A stretch of 64,000 nt of DNA from contig NZ_JAUSTU010000001.1 in assembly GCF_030813005.1 (NCBI RefSeq), positions 186,001-250,000 of the forward strand, given 5' to 3'. Both the position numbers and the translations under genes were made by a program. Of the stretch, positions 9,250-18,570 are shown in pieces (positions within the stretch are counted from its first letter, which is position 1; the number at the start of each line of letters is the position of its first letter). The DNA comes from Robertmurraya andreesenii (GTDB lineage Bacteria; Bacillota; Bacilli; Bacillales; Cytobacillaceae). A model generated the notes under the pieces. It had not been told where the DNA came from. It was given only the letters and a program-made list of their open reading frames with translations, and ran no database searches.

Positions 9250-10239
9250 TTATCTCTTCTTTCTGCCTAATCCCATCGCATTTTCCATCTTTTTCAACAT
9301 CTTATTCGCGACGGCACTAGCTTTTTCAGCTCCACGGTCGAGAATCTCGTCTAACTCTGGTGAATCGAGCAGCTCATAATATTTCTTCTGGATTGGCTCG
9401 ATCGCCTCTACAACGACCTTAGCTAAATCACCTTTGAAATCTCCGTAGCCTTTGCCCTCATATTCCTTCTCTAGTTCTGCGATGGATTTATTTGCAAAAA
9501 TCGAATAGATCGTGAGTAAATTTGATATGCCTGGTTTATTTTCCTTATCATACTTCACAATCCCTTCGGAATCGGTTACGGCGCTCTTAATTTTCTTTTC
9601 AATTTGCTTTGGTTCATCAAGTAAAGAGATGAACGCCTTTTGGTTCGGATCGGATTTACTCATCTTCTTTGTCGGCTCCTGAAGGGACATAATTCGTGCC
9701 CCTTCTTTAGCGATGCGAACCTCTGGAATCGTAAAAATGTCATTGTATTTTTTATTAAATCTTTCTGCAATATCCCTTGTTAATTCTAGGTGCTGCTTTT
9801 GATCTTCCCCAACAGGCACAAGATCGGTGTTATACAAGAGGATGTCTCCAACCATTAATGGTGGATAGGTTAAAAGACCTGCCACAACAGCTTCCTTCCC
9901 AGCAGATTTATCCTTAAATTGTGTCATCCTCTCCAACTCACCAATATAGGTTACGCATTGGAGCATCCAACCGGCCTGAGCATGTGCTGGAACCTCTGAT
10001 TGAATGAAAAGCGTCGCCTTGTTGGGATCAATCCCTACAGCTATGTAAAGTGCGGCCAGGCTTCTTATATTTTTTCTCAACTGAATGGGGTCTTGCGGGA
10101 CGGTGATCGCATGCTCGTCCACGATGCAAAAATAGCAATTATACTCATCCTGTAACTCCACAAATTGCTTCATCGCCCCAATGTAATTTCCAAGTGTTAT
10201 CGTACCACTTGGTTGAATTCCAGAAAAAATCGTTTGCAT
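9250..10239 (-). CDS. trpS: tryptophanyl-tRNA synthetase
   Basis: This 329-aa class I aminoacyl-tRNA synthetase charges tRNA-Trp. The HIGH-equivalent is in PSGTITLGNYIG near the N terminus and the KMSKS loop is KKMSKSDPN near residue 195. Length equals Bacillus TrpS. The ATG has AGGAGG upstream. Only about 50 nt separate it from the preceding gene, too short for the T-box leader found at B. subtilis trpS. Confidence 0.97.
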   Translation of the reverse strand: MQTIFSGIQPSGTITLGNYIGAMKQFVELQDEYNCYFCIVDEHAITVPQDPIQLRKNIRSLAALYIAVGIDPNKATLFIQSEVPAHAQAGWMLQCVTYIGELERMTQFKDKSAGKEAVVAGLLTYPPLMVGDILLYNTDLVPVGEDQKQHLELTRDIAERFNKKYNDIFTIPEVRIAKEGARIMSLQEPTKKMSKSDPNQKAFISLLDEPKQIEKKIKSAVTDSEGIVKYDKENKPGISNLLTIYSIFANKSIAELEKEYEGKGYGDFKGDLAKVVVEAIEPIQKKYYELLDSPELDEILDRGAEKASAVANKMLKKMENAMGLGRKKR

Positions 10240-10264
10240 CTTATTTCCTCCTATTCTCTAATAA

Positions 10265-10293
10265 ATTATACCATTTCCGAAATAAAATTTAAA
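10265..10293 (-). promoter_or_regulatory. candidate trpS promoter
   Basis: On the minus strand a TATAAT (plus-strand 10265-10270) lies 25 nt before trpS with a weak TTTAAA 17 bp upstream. The -35 match is poor, so co-transcription with the upstream DUF3899 gene is also possible. Confidence 0.35.
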
Positions 10294-10642
10294 ATCCATA
10301 AATGGATAAGGCGACAAGCATAGTGAGGATAATCAGCAGCCCATTCACCAAGTAGGGAAAAATGTTAAATGAAATCATTTCAGAAGGGAGAAGCATTTCC
10401 TGCACATCTTTTTTTGCTGCATTTTTGCGTGCAAATACGTCTCGAAAGGATTTTGTCACCGCATCAAAGAACCCGCTTTTGACTGTGAAAAATAATAAAG
10501 ACACAAAAATGAATAAAGAGCCTATATAGAAAGAGATATTAATATAGGAAAGCAGTGACATCTCATTGAAAAAAATAAAAGAGAAAATGATTGCCTCGGA
10601 AAAGAGAAATAGAATGAATGTTTGAATAAAATATTTTTTCAA
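10289..10642 (-). CDS. DUF3899 membrane protein
   Basis: The 117-aa protein has three hydrophobic segments (about residues 5-25, 32-54 and 94-115) with a charged cytoplasmic stretch between the second and third. The SGFFDAVTKSFR motif after the second helix is the hallmark of DUF3899 proteins. The function is unknown. The gene is transcribed toward trpS and may share its transcript. It starts with ATG preceded by GGAGATG. Confidence 0.75.
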   Translation of the reverse strand: MKKYFIQTFILFLFSEAIIFSFIFFNEMSLLSYINISFYIGSLFIFVSLLFFTVKSGFFDAVTKSFRDVFARKNAAKKDVQEMLLPSEMISFNIFPYLVNGLLIILTMLVALSIYGF

Positions 10643-10818
10643 AATATCATCTCCAAATTAAAATATTATTTCAAAATTAAATAATAAATAACGATAATTT
10701 TCAAAGAAAAAATAAATATAGAGAAACACTGATTTATCAACGTTTAAGATAGTTATCTATTTGCACAAAATAATAATACCTGACATTTCCGTAAAATAAA
10801 ATTTTTTCAATAAAATAA

Positions 10819-10846
10819 TTTACAAAATAATTATTATCTGTATAAT
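10819..10846 (+). promoter_or_regulatory. promoter of oppA
   Basis: TTTACA at 10819-10824 and TATAAT at 10841-10846 are separated by 16 bp. The predicted transcript starts near 10853, giving a leader of about 38 nt to the GTG start. The upstream 170 nt are extremely AT-rich, which could act as an UP element or a CodY/AbrB-type target. Confidence 0.6.
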
Positions 10847-10890
10847 AATCATTGTAACAATTTTTCAGAAAATAATAAGGGGGTTTACTC

Positions 10891-12579
10891 GTGAAAAAGT
10901 CAAAATATTTATTACTTTTGTCTTTGTCGCTCGTGGTGAGCATGTTCCTAGCAGCCTGCGGTGGAGGAGATAAAGGGAAAGATGATGACAAGGCTGCTGA
11001 TAAAGGTGGAAAATCAGCGCAGGAAATTAGAATGTTGGAGTCAACAGCTATTCCAGCGATGGATTCCGTCAAGGCCTCCGATACTGTAAGCTTTACGACG
11101 ATGAACAATGTAATGGAAGGACTATATCGTCTTGATCCAAATCAAGAGGTGGTCCCAGGTATGGCTGATGGAGAACCAACAGTCAGTGATGATGGCTTAA
11201 CCTACACTTTTAAAATTCGCGATGCAAAATGGTCAAATGGTGATCCTGTAACAGCGAATGATTTCGTATATGCATGGAAAAAGGCGATGGACCCAGCTAC
11301 TGCATCTGAATATGGTCCATACATGATGGAAGGAAAAATCAAGGGAGCTGCAGAAATCATTGCTGCTGCAGCGGAAAAAAAAGATGTTGATCTAAACACG
11401 CTAGGTGTAAAAGCTCTTGATGAGAAGACACTTGAGGTTGCTTTAGAGAAACCGATTCCTTATATTAAATCACTGATGGCATTCCCTACGTTCTATCCGC
11501 AAAATCAAAAATTTGTGGAGGAACAGGGAGATAAATATGCTCAAAAAGCTGAAAATTTGATCTTCAATGGTCCTTTCGTTTTATCCGATTGGGATGGTAG
11601 CACAGATTCTGAATGGTCCTATATAAAAAACAAAGATTATTGGGATGCGGATACCGTTAAGCTTGAAAAGGTTCAATGGAATGTCTTAAAGGATCCACAA
11701 GCTCAAGCGAATGCGTTTGAAACCGGTGAAGTTGATATCACTGGTAAGCTTTCATCCGATGTTGTACCACAGTACGAGGGTGATGAAAGATTAGTAAAAT
11801 GGTTAGAGCCAACCTTGGCTTGGTTAAAAATGAATCAAAAAGATAATAAAGCATTACAAAATCCAGATATTCGTAAGGCAATTGCTCAAGCGATTAACAA
11901 GCAAGATTATGTGGATGGAGTTTTGAATAACGGTTCAATTGTGGCAAACTATGCGGTTCCAAATGAATTTGTAAAAAATGAGGAAACAGGCAAGGATTTC
12001 CGAGATATTAATGGAAACAAATTACTACCTTACAACGTAGATGCAGCAAAGAAGGCATGGAAAAAAGGCCTAGCAGCGCTTGGTACCGATACGGTTGAAT
12101 TAAGATACTTAACCGATGATACTGAAACGGCGAAGAAAACGGCTGAGTATATTAAGAGCCAATTGGAAACAAACCTAAAAGGTATAAAAATTTCTGTTGA
12201 AAGTGTACCATTCAGCGTTCGTATTGACCGCCAAAACAAGCAGGATTATGACTTACAGCTCGCTCTTTGGGGGCCGGATTACCTCGACCCAATGACATTC
12301 TCTGACCTTTGGGTTACAGGTAGTGGAAATAACAAAATGAGCTATTCCAATCCAAAGTATGACAAGCTTATTAAAGATGCACAAACAACTTTAGCTCAAT
12401 CTCCAGTTGAACGTTACAAGGCACTTGCAGAAGCAGAACGAATTCTTCTAGAGGAAGATGCTGCCATTGCACCAATTTATCAACGATCCTCCAACGTATT
12501 AGTAAGTGAAAAGGTCAAAAATTTCACCTACCATTTAGTTGGACCAGAATATAGCTTTAAATGGACTTCTGTAAAATAA
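10891..12579 (+). CDS. oppA: oligopeptide-binding lipoprotein OppA
   Basis: The 562-aa SBP_bac_5 lipoprotein captures oligopeptides, including signalling and cell-wall peptides, for OppBCDF. The signal peptide ends at lipobox FLAAC (Cys about residue 23), followed by a Gly/Lys/Asp linker. The mature part has the family features KWSNGDPVTANDFVYAWK and YNVDAAKKAWKKG. GTG start at 10891 with AAGGGGG 8 nt upstream. Two hairpins separate it from oppB. Oligopeptide import by this system feeds sporulation and competence in B. subtilis. Confidence 0.93.
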   Translation: MKKSKYLLLLSLSLVVSMFLAACGGGDKGKDDDKAADKGGKSAQEIRMLESTAIPAMDSVKASDTVSFTTMNNVMEGLYRLDPNQEVVPGMADGEPTVSDDGLTYTFKIRDAKWSNGDPVTANDFVYAWKKAMDPATASEYGPYMMEGKIKGAAEIIAAAAEKKDVDLNTLGVKALDEKTLEVALEKPIPYIKSLMAFPTFYPQNQKFVEEQGDKYAQKAENLIFNGPFVLSDWDGSTDSEWSYIKNKDYWDADTVKLEKVQWNVLKDPQAQANAFETGEVDITGKLSSDVVPQYEGDERLVKWLEPTLAWLKMNQKDNKALQNPDIRKAIAQAINKQDYVDGVLNNGSIVANYAVPNEFVKNEETGKDFRDINGNKLLPYNVDAAKKAWKKGLAALGTDTVELRYLTDDTETAKKTAEYIKSQLETNLKGIKISVESVPFSVRIDRQNKQDYDLQLALWGPDYLDPMTFSDLWVTGSGNNKMSYSNPKYDKLIKDAQTTLAQSPVERYKALAEAERILLEEDAAIAPIYQRSSNVLVSEKVKNFTYHLVGPEYSFKWTSVK

Positions 12580-12608
12580 TACCTATTTAAGACATGGCTT
12601 GGTTTGAC

Positions 12609-12662
12609 TACAATGATTAACATCGTTGTAAGGGAGAGTATATTGTTATTCAATATACTCTC
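12609..12662 (+). promoter_or_regulatory. oppA-oppB intercistronic hairpins
   Basis: Two consecutive stem-loops lie between oppA and oppB. The first pairs TACAATGAT with ATCGTTGTA (about 12610-12631). The second pairs 12 bp, 12634-12645 with 12651-12662, and is followed by TTTTCCC and further Ts. The second looks like a partial terminator, which would give much more oppA than oppBCDF mRNA, as usual for binding-protein transporters. mRNA stabilisation is the alternative role. Confidence 0.65.
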
Positions 12663-12731
12663 TTTTCCCTTTTTAAAGAAAAACTATCTAACTTTTTCGA
12701 GATTTAGAAAAATATTAGGAGGTGCACACTG

Positions 12732-13661
12732 GTGGCAAAATATGTGACTCAGCGTATCATCTATATGATCATCACTCTATTCTTAATTGCCTCGTTTACC
12801 TTTTTCCTTATGAAAATTATTCCAGGTACACCTTTTACGAAAGCTGATAAGTTATCTGAAACCCAGCTTGCGATTATGAAAGAGAAGTATGGGCTAGATG
12901 ATCCAGTACCTGTTCAATATGCGAACTATATGATGAATTTGGTAAAGGGAGATTTAGGTGTTTCCTTTCAGTTTGATAATGTTGGTGTAACAGAAATTAT
13001 TGTCAAGAGCTTTGGCCCTTCAGCCCAGCTCGGTTTTCAGGCGATCATCTTTGGGACTATCTTTGGAATTATTCTTGGGGTTCTTGCAGCGCTGAAGCAA
13101 AACACATGGGTGGATTACGGATCGACATTTATTGCGGTTCTTGGCAAATCGATCCCATCCTTTGTCTTTGCAGGACTCATGCAATATTATCTTGGTGTGA
13201 AGCTGGGCTGGTTCCCGGTTGCGTTCTGGAGAGGACCTGAGTATACGATCCTCCCAACGATTGCACTTGCGATGTTCCCACTAGCAACTGCGGCTCGGTT
13301 TGTACGTACGGAAATGATCGAGGTATTAGAATCAGATTATATTGTGCTTGCTAAAGCGAAGGGTGCAAGCTGGTTTGATATCGCCTTTAAGCATGCGCTA
13401 AGAAATGCTCTTATTCCAGTTGTTACTGTATTGGGGCCGTTAGTCGTCAGTTTAATGACGGGATCATTAGTTATTGAAAAAATCTTTGGTATTCCCGGAA
13501 TTGGAGAGCAATTTGTCAAATCCATTCAGGTCAATGATTACCCTGTTATCATGGGAACGACATTATTATTTGCTGCCTTGTTTGTAGTCGTCATTCTAAT
13601 TGTCGATCTCCTCTATGGTGTGATCGATCCGAGAATTCGTTTAGCGGGAGGGAAAAAATAA
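12732..13661 (+). CDS. oppB: oligopeptide ABC transporter permease OppB
   Basis: This 309-aa channel subunit has six hydrophobic segments and the coupling loop (LAKAKGASWFDIAFKHALRN). The GTG at 12732 follows AGGAGGTG at 12717-12724. It overlaps oppC by one base (TAATG), so both are translationally coupled and expressed in equal amounts. Confidence 0.93.
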   Translation: MAKYVTQRIIYMIITLFLIASFTFFLMKIIPGTPFTKADKLSETQLAIMKEKYGLDDPVPVQYANYMMNLVKGDLGVSFQFDNVGVTEIIVKSFGPSAQLGFQAIIFGTIFGIILGVLAALKQNTWVDYGSTFIAVLGKSIPSFVFAGLMQYYLGVKLGWFPVAFWRGPEYTILPTIALAMFPLATAARFVRTEMIEVLESDYIVLAKAKGASWFDIAFKHALRNALIPVVTVLGPLVVSLMTGSLVIEKIFGIPGIGEQFVKSIQVNDYPVIMGTTLLFAALFVVVILIVDLLYGVIDPRIRLAGGKK

Positions 13662-14683
13662 TGGAAAATGAAAAAATTCCACAAGAAATGTTTTCGCCCG
13701 TTGAAATGGATGCGACAAAAAGTGAGCAAATTTCAAAGCCTAGCTTGAATTATTGGCAGGACGCATGGCTTCGTGTAAGGAAGAACAAAGGTGCGATCGT
13801 GAGCATCATTATTCTTGCGATATTAATCATTATGGCTATCGTTGGACCGAATATTACAGGCCATGGCTATGCCGACCAAAATTTAAAGCATAACAATTTG
13901 CCACCGCGTATTCCTGTGTTAGAAAACATCAGCTGGCTTCCGTTTGATGGGGAATTAACAAGGAAGAATGGAGATACGTACAACGCTTACAAGGTAAAGC
14001 ATGTCGATGAATATTATTGGTTAGGTACGGATAGCTTAGGTCGTGATATTTTTACACGGCTTTGGAAGGGAACTCAGGTTTCTTTATATATTGCATTTCT
14101 GGCAGCAGCCATTGATATGATTATTGGTGTTCTATACGGGGCGATCTCTGGCTTTGTCGGGGGTAGAACCGATAATTTTATGCAGCGTATTACCGAGATC
14201 TTGATAGGGATTCCGAACCTGGTGGTCGTTATCCTCATGATTATCGTCCTCAAGCCTGGGATTCTCTCCATTACCATTGCCTTAACGATAACGGGCTGGG
14301 TGGGAATGGCTAGGGTCGTGCGGGCGCAGGTTCTGAAGCTGAAGAGTCAGGAATATGTCCTCGCTGCTAGAACCCTTGGACTATCTAATGGAAAGATTAT
14401 TGGCAAGCATCTTGTTCCAAACTTAGCTGGAGTGATTATTATCAATACCATGTTTACCATTCCGAATGCGATTTTCTTTGAAGCTTTCTTAAGTTTTATT
14501 GGGTTAGGATTACAGCCTCCACATGCCTCATTGGGAACATTAATTGATGATGGATTTAAGGTGCTGCAGCTATATCCTTACCAAATGATCATCCCAGCCA
14601 TTGTCATCAGCTTGATTATGATCTGTTTTAACATGGTGGCTGATGGACTGAGGGATGCTCTAGATCCGAAGATGCGCGACTAG
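13661..14683 (+). CDS. oppC: oligopeptide ABC transporter permease OppC
   Basis: The 340-aa permease partner of OppB carries a long outside loop between the first and second helices (about residues 65-125) ending in LGTDSLGRDIFTRL, typical of Bacillus OppC. The coupling loop is AARTLGLSNGKI. The start overlaps the oppB stop codon. Confidence 0.93.
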   Translation: MENEKIPQEMFSPVEMDATKSEQISKPSLNYWQDAWLRVRKNKGAIVSIIILAILIIMAIVGPNITGHGYADQNLKHNNLPPRIPVLENISWLPFDGELTRKNGDTYNAYKVKHVDEYYWLGTDSLGRDIFTRLWKGTQVSLYIAFLAAAIDMIIGVLYGAISGFVGGRTDNFMQRITEILIGIPNLVVVILMIIVLKPGILSITIALTITGWVGMARVVRAQVLKLKSQEYVLAARTLGLSNGKIIGKHLVPNLAGVIIINTMFTIPNAIFFEAFLSFIGLGLQPPHASLGTLIDDGFKVLQLYPYQMIIPAIVISLIMICFNMVADGLRDALDPKMRD

Positions 14684-14702
14684 AAAAGGCAGGTGAATTG
14701 AA

Positions 14703-15746
14703 GTGGAAAAAATATTAGAAGTGAAGGATTTGCATATCTCCTTCCATACTTTTTCTGGAGAGGTACAAGCTATCCGTGGCGTGAATTTTGATTTGCATAA
14801 AGGGGAAACACTCGCTATTGTCGGTGAATCAGGCTCAGGGAAATCAGTCACGTCCAAAGCGATTATGCATCTGTTACCTGAATCAAACTCAGAGATTAAA
14901 CAGGGACAAATCCTTTTTGAAGGGAAAGATCTCGCAAAGCTTTCTGATAAGGCGATGCAGAAGATTCGTGGCAAAGACATTTCGATGATTTTTCAGGATC
15001 CGATGACATCTTTGAATCCAACGATGAAGGTTGGAAGGCAAATTATTGAACCGATTATGAAGCATCAAAAATTAAGTAAGGGAGCCGCTAAAAAGAGAGC
15101 GATTGAAATTCTTGATCTAGTTGGAATTCCCAATCCCGAGGTACGCTTTGAGCAATATCCTCATCAATTCTCAGGCGGAATGAGGCAGCGTGTCGTCATC
15201 GCGATTGCATTGGCTTGCAACCCTAAGGTGTTAATTGCAGATGAACCGACGACCGCTCTTGATGTAACGATTCAAGCCCAAATCCTTGAACTGATGAAGG
15301 CCTTACAGAAAAAGATTGACACGTCGATTATCTTTATTACCCACGATCTAGGTGTAGTAGCCAATGTGGCGGATCGAGTAGCTGTCATGTATGGAGGAAA
15401 AATTGTTGAGGTCGGAACTGTCGATGAGGTGTTCTATAACCCACAGCACCCGTACACCTGGGGCTTGATTAGCTCGATGCCGACACTCGATACGGAAGAT
15501 GAAGAGCTTTATGCGATTCCTGGGACGCCGCCAGATTTGCTTCATCCACCGAAAGGAGATGCCTTTGCACCTCGTAACCGCTATGCAATGAAAATAGACC
15601 TTGAAAAACAGCCGCCAATGTTCAAGGTTTCCGATACGCATTATGCGGCGACATGGCTCTTGCATCCAGAAGCACCAAAGGTCGAACCGCCAGAGGCTGT
15701 TCAAAAACGCAAGCGCCAATTCCTTGGCTTGAAGGAGGGGAATTAA
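14703..15746 (+). CDS. oppD: oligopeptide ABC transporter ATPase OppD
   Basis: The 347-aa ATPase has Walker A (GESGSGKSVTSKA), signature FSGGMRQRVV, Walker B (VLIADEP) and ITHDLG. The C-terminal extension (about residues 260-347) lacks the Cys cluster of enterobacterial OppD (APRNRYAMKID here). GTG start at 14703 with AGGTGAAT upstream. OppF follows with no gap. Confidence 0.93.
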   Translation: MEKILEVKDLHISFHTFSGEVQAIRGVNFDLHKGETLAIVGESGSGKSVTSKAIMHLLPESNSEIKQGQILFEGKDLAKLSDKAMQKIRGKDISMIFQDPMTSLNPTMKVGRQIIEPIMKHQKLSKGAAKKRAIEILDLVGIPNPEVRFEQYPHQFSGGMRQRVVIAIALACNPKVLIADEPTTALDVTIQAQILELMKALQKKIDTSIIFITHDLGVVANVADRVAVMYGGKIVEVGTVDEVFYNPQHPYTWGLISSMPTLDTEDEELYAIPGTPPDLLHPPKGDAFAPRNRYAMKIDLEKQPPMFKVSDTHYAATWLLHPEAPKVEPPEAVQKRKRQFLGLKEGN

Positions 15747-16688
15747 ATGGCGAGCACGGAGAAACTATTGGAGATAAAGAATTTAAAGCAATACTTCAAT
15801 GTTGGAAAGGCAAATGAAGTGAGAGCCGTCGATGACATCTCCTTTGACATATTCAAAGGTGAAACCTTAGGGCTTGTTGGCGAATCAGGCTGTGGAAAAT
15901 CAACGACAGGCCGGACGATCATACGCTTATACGATGCAACTGGTGGCGAAGTACTCTATAATGGCGTCAATGTCCATGGGAAAAAATCAAAGGCTGAACT
16001 AAAAGAGTTTAACCGTAAAATGCAAATGATTTTCCAGGATCCGCAAGCATCCTTAAATCCGCGAATGAAGGTGTCTGATATCATTGCGGAAGGAATTGAT
16101 ATTCACGGACTTGCATCTTCAAAGGAAGACAGAATGAATCGTGTCATTGAGCTACTAGAAACGGTCGGCTTAAACAAAGAGCATGCCAATCGATATCCCC
16201 ATGAGTTCTCAGGGGGTCAAAGACAACGGATTGGCATTGCTCGAGCACTTGCAGTAGAGCCGGAATTCATCATTGCTGATGAACCAATTTCCGCCCTCGA
16301 TGTTTCCATTCAGGCTCAGGTTGTCAATCTCATGAAAAAGCTGCAAAAGGAAAAAGGCTTAACCTACCTTTTCATCGCTCATGATCTGTCCATGGTGAAA
16401 TACATCAGTGACCGGATTGGTGTCATGTACTTCGGGAAGCTAGTCGAGCTAGCACCAGCGGACGATTTGTACAATAACCCGATCCATCCATATACCCAAT
16501 CCCTTTTGTCTGCGATTCCATTGCCAGATCCAAATTATGAACGTAATCGCAAGCGGAAAACCTATAATCCGAAGGTTCATAATTACAGCAGTGATGATGA
16601 GGTGAAGCTTCGTGAGATAAAGCCAGGTCACTTCGTTCAATGCTCTCAAAAAGAATTTGAACAATATAAGGCGCAATATGCAAAATAA
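15747..16688 (+). CDS. oppF: oligopeptide ABC transporter ATPase OppF
   Basis: This 313-aa ATPase completes the Opp importer. It has Walker A (GESGCGKSTTGRT), signature FSGGQRQRIGIARA, Walker B (FIIADEP) and IAHDLS, and the C-terminal HFVQCS end. Its ATG directly follows the oppD stop, with GGAGGGG inside the end of oppD. A strong terminator ends the operon. Confidence 0.93.
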   Translation: MASTEKLLEIKNLKQYFNVGKANEVRAVDDISFDIFKGETLGLVGESGCGKSTTGRTIIRLYDATGGEVLYNGVNVHGKKSKAELKEFNRKMQMIFQDPQASLNPRMKVSDIIAEGIDIHGLASSKEDRMNRVIELLETVGLNKEHANRYPHEFSGGQRQRIGIARALAVEPEFIIADEPISALDVSIQAQVVNLMKKLQKEKGLTYLFIAHDLSMVKYISDRIGVMYFGKLVELAPADDLYNNPIHPYTQSLLSAIPLPDPNYERNRKRKTYNPKVHNYSSDDEVKLREIKPGHFVQCSQKEFEQYKAQYAK

Positions 16689-16690
16689 CA

Positions 16691-16718
16691 AAAACGATCT
16701 CAAAACCGAGATCGTTTT
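16691..16718 (+). terminator. terminator of the opp operon
   Basis: An 11-bp perfect stem (16691-16701 with 16708-16718) closes a 6-nt loop. T residues follow. Confidence 0.85.
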
Positions 16719-16822
16719 CTTTATTTGCCATGTAGATTATTGTCAATTTTAAGGGTAAAATGTAGAAGAATGATAATCTAATAATCTCATATACATAAGA
16801 TAAAATAGAAAAGGGGGACATA

Positions 16823-18022
16823 ATGAAATCTTTTCGTGTCGTAAGTTTGTTGGCTTTGTTTTTTTTGCTATTGTTTGGAGGAAGTATTGCTCTAGCAAAA
16901 CAAAAGCAGGATGGATTAGCAAAATCATTACCAGTGCGGGAGGACCTTTTGATCAAAAATCTGCCCGATGTGCTGACACGTTTTAAGTATGATAGCGGGC
17001 TTAAATTTGACTACCCAGATGCTGTGAGAGGAATTTATGTGACCGGTCATTCCGCAGGAGGAGAAAAATTCCCCCAATTAATTCATTTAATTGAGAATAC
17101 GGATCTGAATGCGATGGTCATTGATGTGAAGGATGATTGGGGCAATATTACTTACATACCTGATGAGACCTCACCCTATAAGGCAATTGGGAAGCCATAT
17201 ATTAAGAATCCAAAAGAAATGCTAAAAACGCTGGAACAAAAGAAGATCTATCCGATTGCTAGAGTGGTAGTATTCAAGGATACCGCATTAGCTAACATGA
17301 AGCCGGAGCTTTCCTTTAAAAATGGTTCAACCGTCTGGAAAAACGGTCGAGGAGAGTCATTTGTGAACCCTTTTCTGAAGGAAGTTTGGGATTATAATGT
17401 TGGCATAGCCATTGAGGCTGCCAAAATGGGCTTTCAGGAAATCCAGTTTGACTATGTGCGTTTTCCAGAGGGCTTCGAGAAAAGAGATAATGCTTTAACA
17501 TATACCATGGGAGAATACGAGCAAATGGATATGGACAATGTTCAAAAGCGGGTGCAGGCCGTAACGGATTTTGTTGCCTATGCGAAGAAAAAGCTTGAAC
17601 CATATGGAGCCAAGGTTTCAGTTGACATCTTTGGCTATACAGCAACACTTCCTGAAGCACCTGGAATTGGCCAAAATTTCTCGAAAATAAGCGAGCAGAT
17701 TGATGTTATTTCATCGATGATCTACCCAAGTCATTGGACCTCCTATTTCGGAATCAGTAAGCCTGATTTGGATCCTTATCGGCTGGTGACGGAATATGCA
17801 AAGGTGGAGAATTCCATTCTCTCAAAGCTTGAGCACCGTCCAATCTCAAGACCCTGGCTTCAAGACTTCACAGCATCCTGGCTTGGTAGCGGAAATTACA
17901 AGCGCTATGGAAAGCAGGAGGTAGAAGCACAAATTAAAGCTTTAAATGAACAAGGGATTAAGGAATTCTTGCTTTGGAATGCAGGGAATAGCTATACAAA
18001 GAATGTGGACTATACCCCTTAA
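16823..18022 (+). CDS. secreted DUF4015 putative glycoside hydrolase
   Basis: The 399-aa protein starts with a signal peptide or membrane anchor (about residues 5-26) followed by a predicted TIM-barrel of the DUF4015 putative glycosyl hydrolase type. Recognisable family segments are RGIYVTGHSAGG, AMVIDVKDDWGNITY and EIQFDYVRFPEGF, whose Asp/Glu residues are the likely catalytic acids. The substrate is unknown, with cell-wall or exopolysaccharide glycans most likely. A GGGGGA site precedes the ATG. The gene sits between oppF and spx where B. subtilis has yjbB and yjbC, so this part is not syntenic. It has its own terminator. Confidence 0.8.
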   Translation: MKSFRVVSLLALFFLLLFGGSIALAKQKQDGLAKSLPVREDLLIKNLPDVLTRFKYDSGLKFDYPDAVRGIYVTGHSAGGEKFPQLIHLIENTDLNAMVIDVKDDWGNITYIPDETSPYKAIGKPYIKNPKEMLKTLEQKKIYPIARVVVFKDTALANMKPELSFKNGSTVWKNGRGESFVNPFLKEVWDYNVGIAIEAAKMGFQEIQFDYVRFPEGFEKRDNALTYTMGEYEQMDMDNVQKRVQAVTDFVAYAKKKLEPYGAKVSVDIFGYTATLPEAPGIGQNFSKISEQIDVISSMIYPSHWTSYFGISKPDLDPYRLVTEYAKVENSILSKLEHRPISRPWLQDFTASWLGSGNYKRYGKQEVEAQIKALNEQGIKEFLLWNAGNSYTKNVDYTP

Positions 18023-18026
18023 TAGA

Positions 18027-18060
18027 AAAAAACTGAGACCATGCGAGTCTCAGTTTTTTT
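18027..18060. terminator. bidirectional terminator
   Basis: A 13-bp stem (18027-18039 with 18047-18059), A-rich on the left and T-rich on the right, serves the DUF4015 gene and the convergent 61-aa gene. Confidence 0.85.
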
Positions 18061-18246
18061 CTATTTTTTGAAGCCACCTACGCTTTTCCAGCCTGTTTGC
18101 ATTCTTTCCGATTTATCTACAAATAGATTTCGATTCTTTCCGCCGAAAATTTTCGTTCCGATGCCATTTGTAATGACACCCATTGTTGCTGTGATTGCAA
18201 TAATGAGCACTGCGACAATGGCCAGATCGGTTATGTAAGGTACCAT
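18061..18246 (-). CDS. 61-aa single-pass membrane protein, hypothetical
   Basis: I do not recognise this protein. It has one hydrophobic helix (about residues 6-27) followed by a basic tail (TKIFGGKNRNLFVDKSERM) predicted to be cytoplasmic. Support for it being real: GGGGG lies 8 nt before the ATG, and the gene ends immediately at a strong shared terminator. It is convergent with the DUF4015 gene. Confidence 0.65.
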   Translation of the reverse strand: MVPYITDLAIVAVLIIAITATMGVITNGIGTKIFGGKNRNLFVDKSERMQTGWKSVGGFKK

Positions 18247-18458
18247 GATATAACCCCCATCTTTCTATTGTTTATCCCCTACCCCTATTGTAAAAGAAGT
18301 TCAATTATTATGAAAGGGGAAAAATGAATTCAGTCTCATTAAATTCATTAATATTTTTTTTCATTTTCATGACATTAATTGAAAATGACCGCTAGAAATG
18401 ACACAATAGAACAGAAGCCAGCTTTTTTAGAAACAAAATAAAAAAATGCAGAAATACA

Positions 18459-18484
18459 TGAAACTTTTAGGTGACAAATACGTC
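18459..18484 (+). promoter_or_regulatory. ECF-sigma (SigM/W/X type) promoter upstream of spx
   Basis: TGAAAC at 18459-18464 and CGTC at 18481-18484 with a 16-bp spacer match the ECF sigma consensus of Bacillus. B. subtilis spx is known to have a SigM-dependent promoter, which supports the call. It would give an approximately 190-nt leader. Confidence 0.65.
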
Positions 18485-18570
18485 TTATATAGAGAGAACT
18501 TTCATGAAAGCAATTTTTTGAAACAGTTGGCTGCATGCTCAAAAATCTATACCTTTTTGATTTATATTGG

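Noticed and set aside
10737..11108. Minus-strand open frame of 123 codons across the oppA promoter
   Set aside because: It is the shadow of the oppA signal-peptide region and AT-rich promoter, with low-complexity translation.
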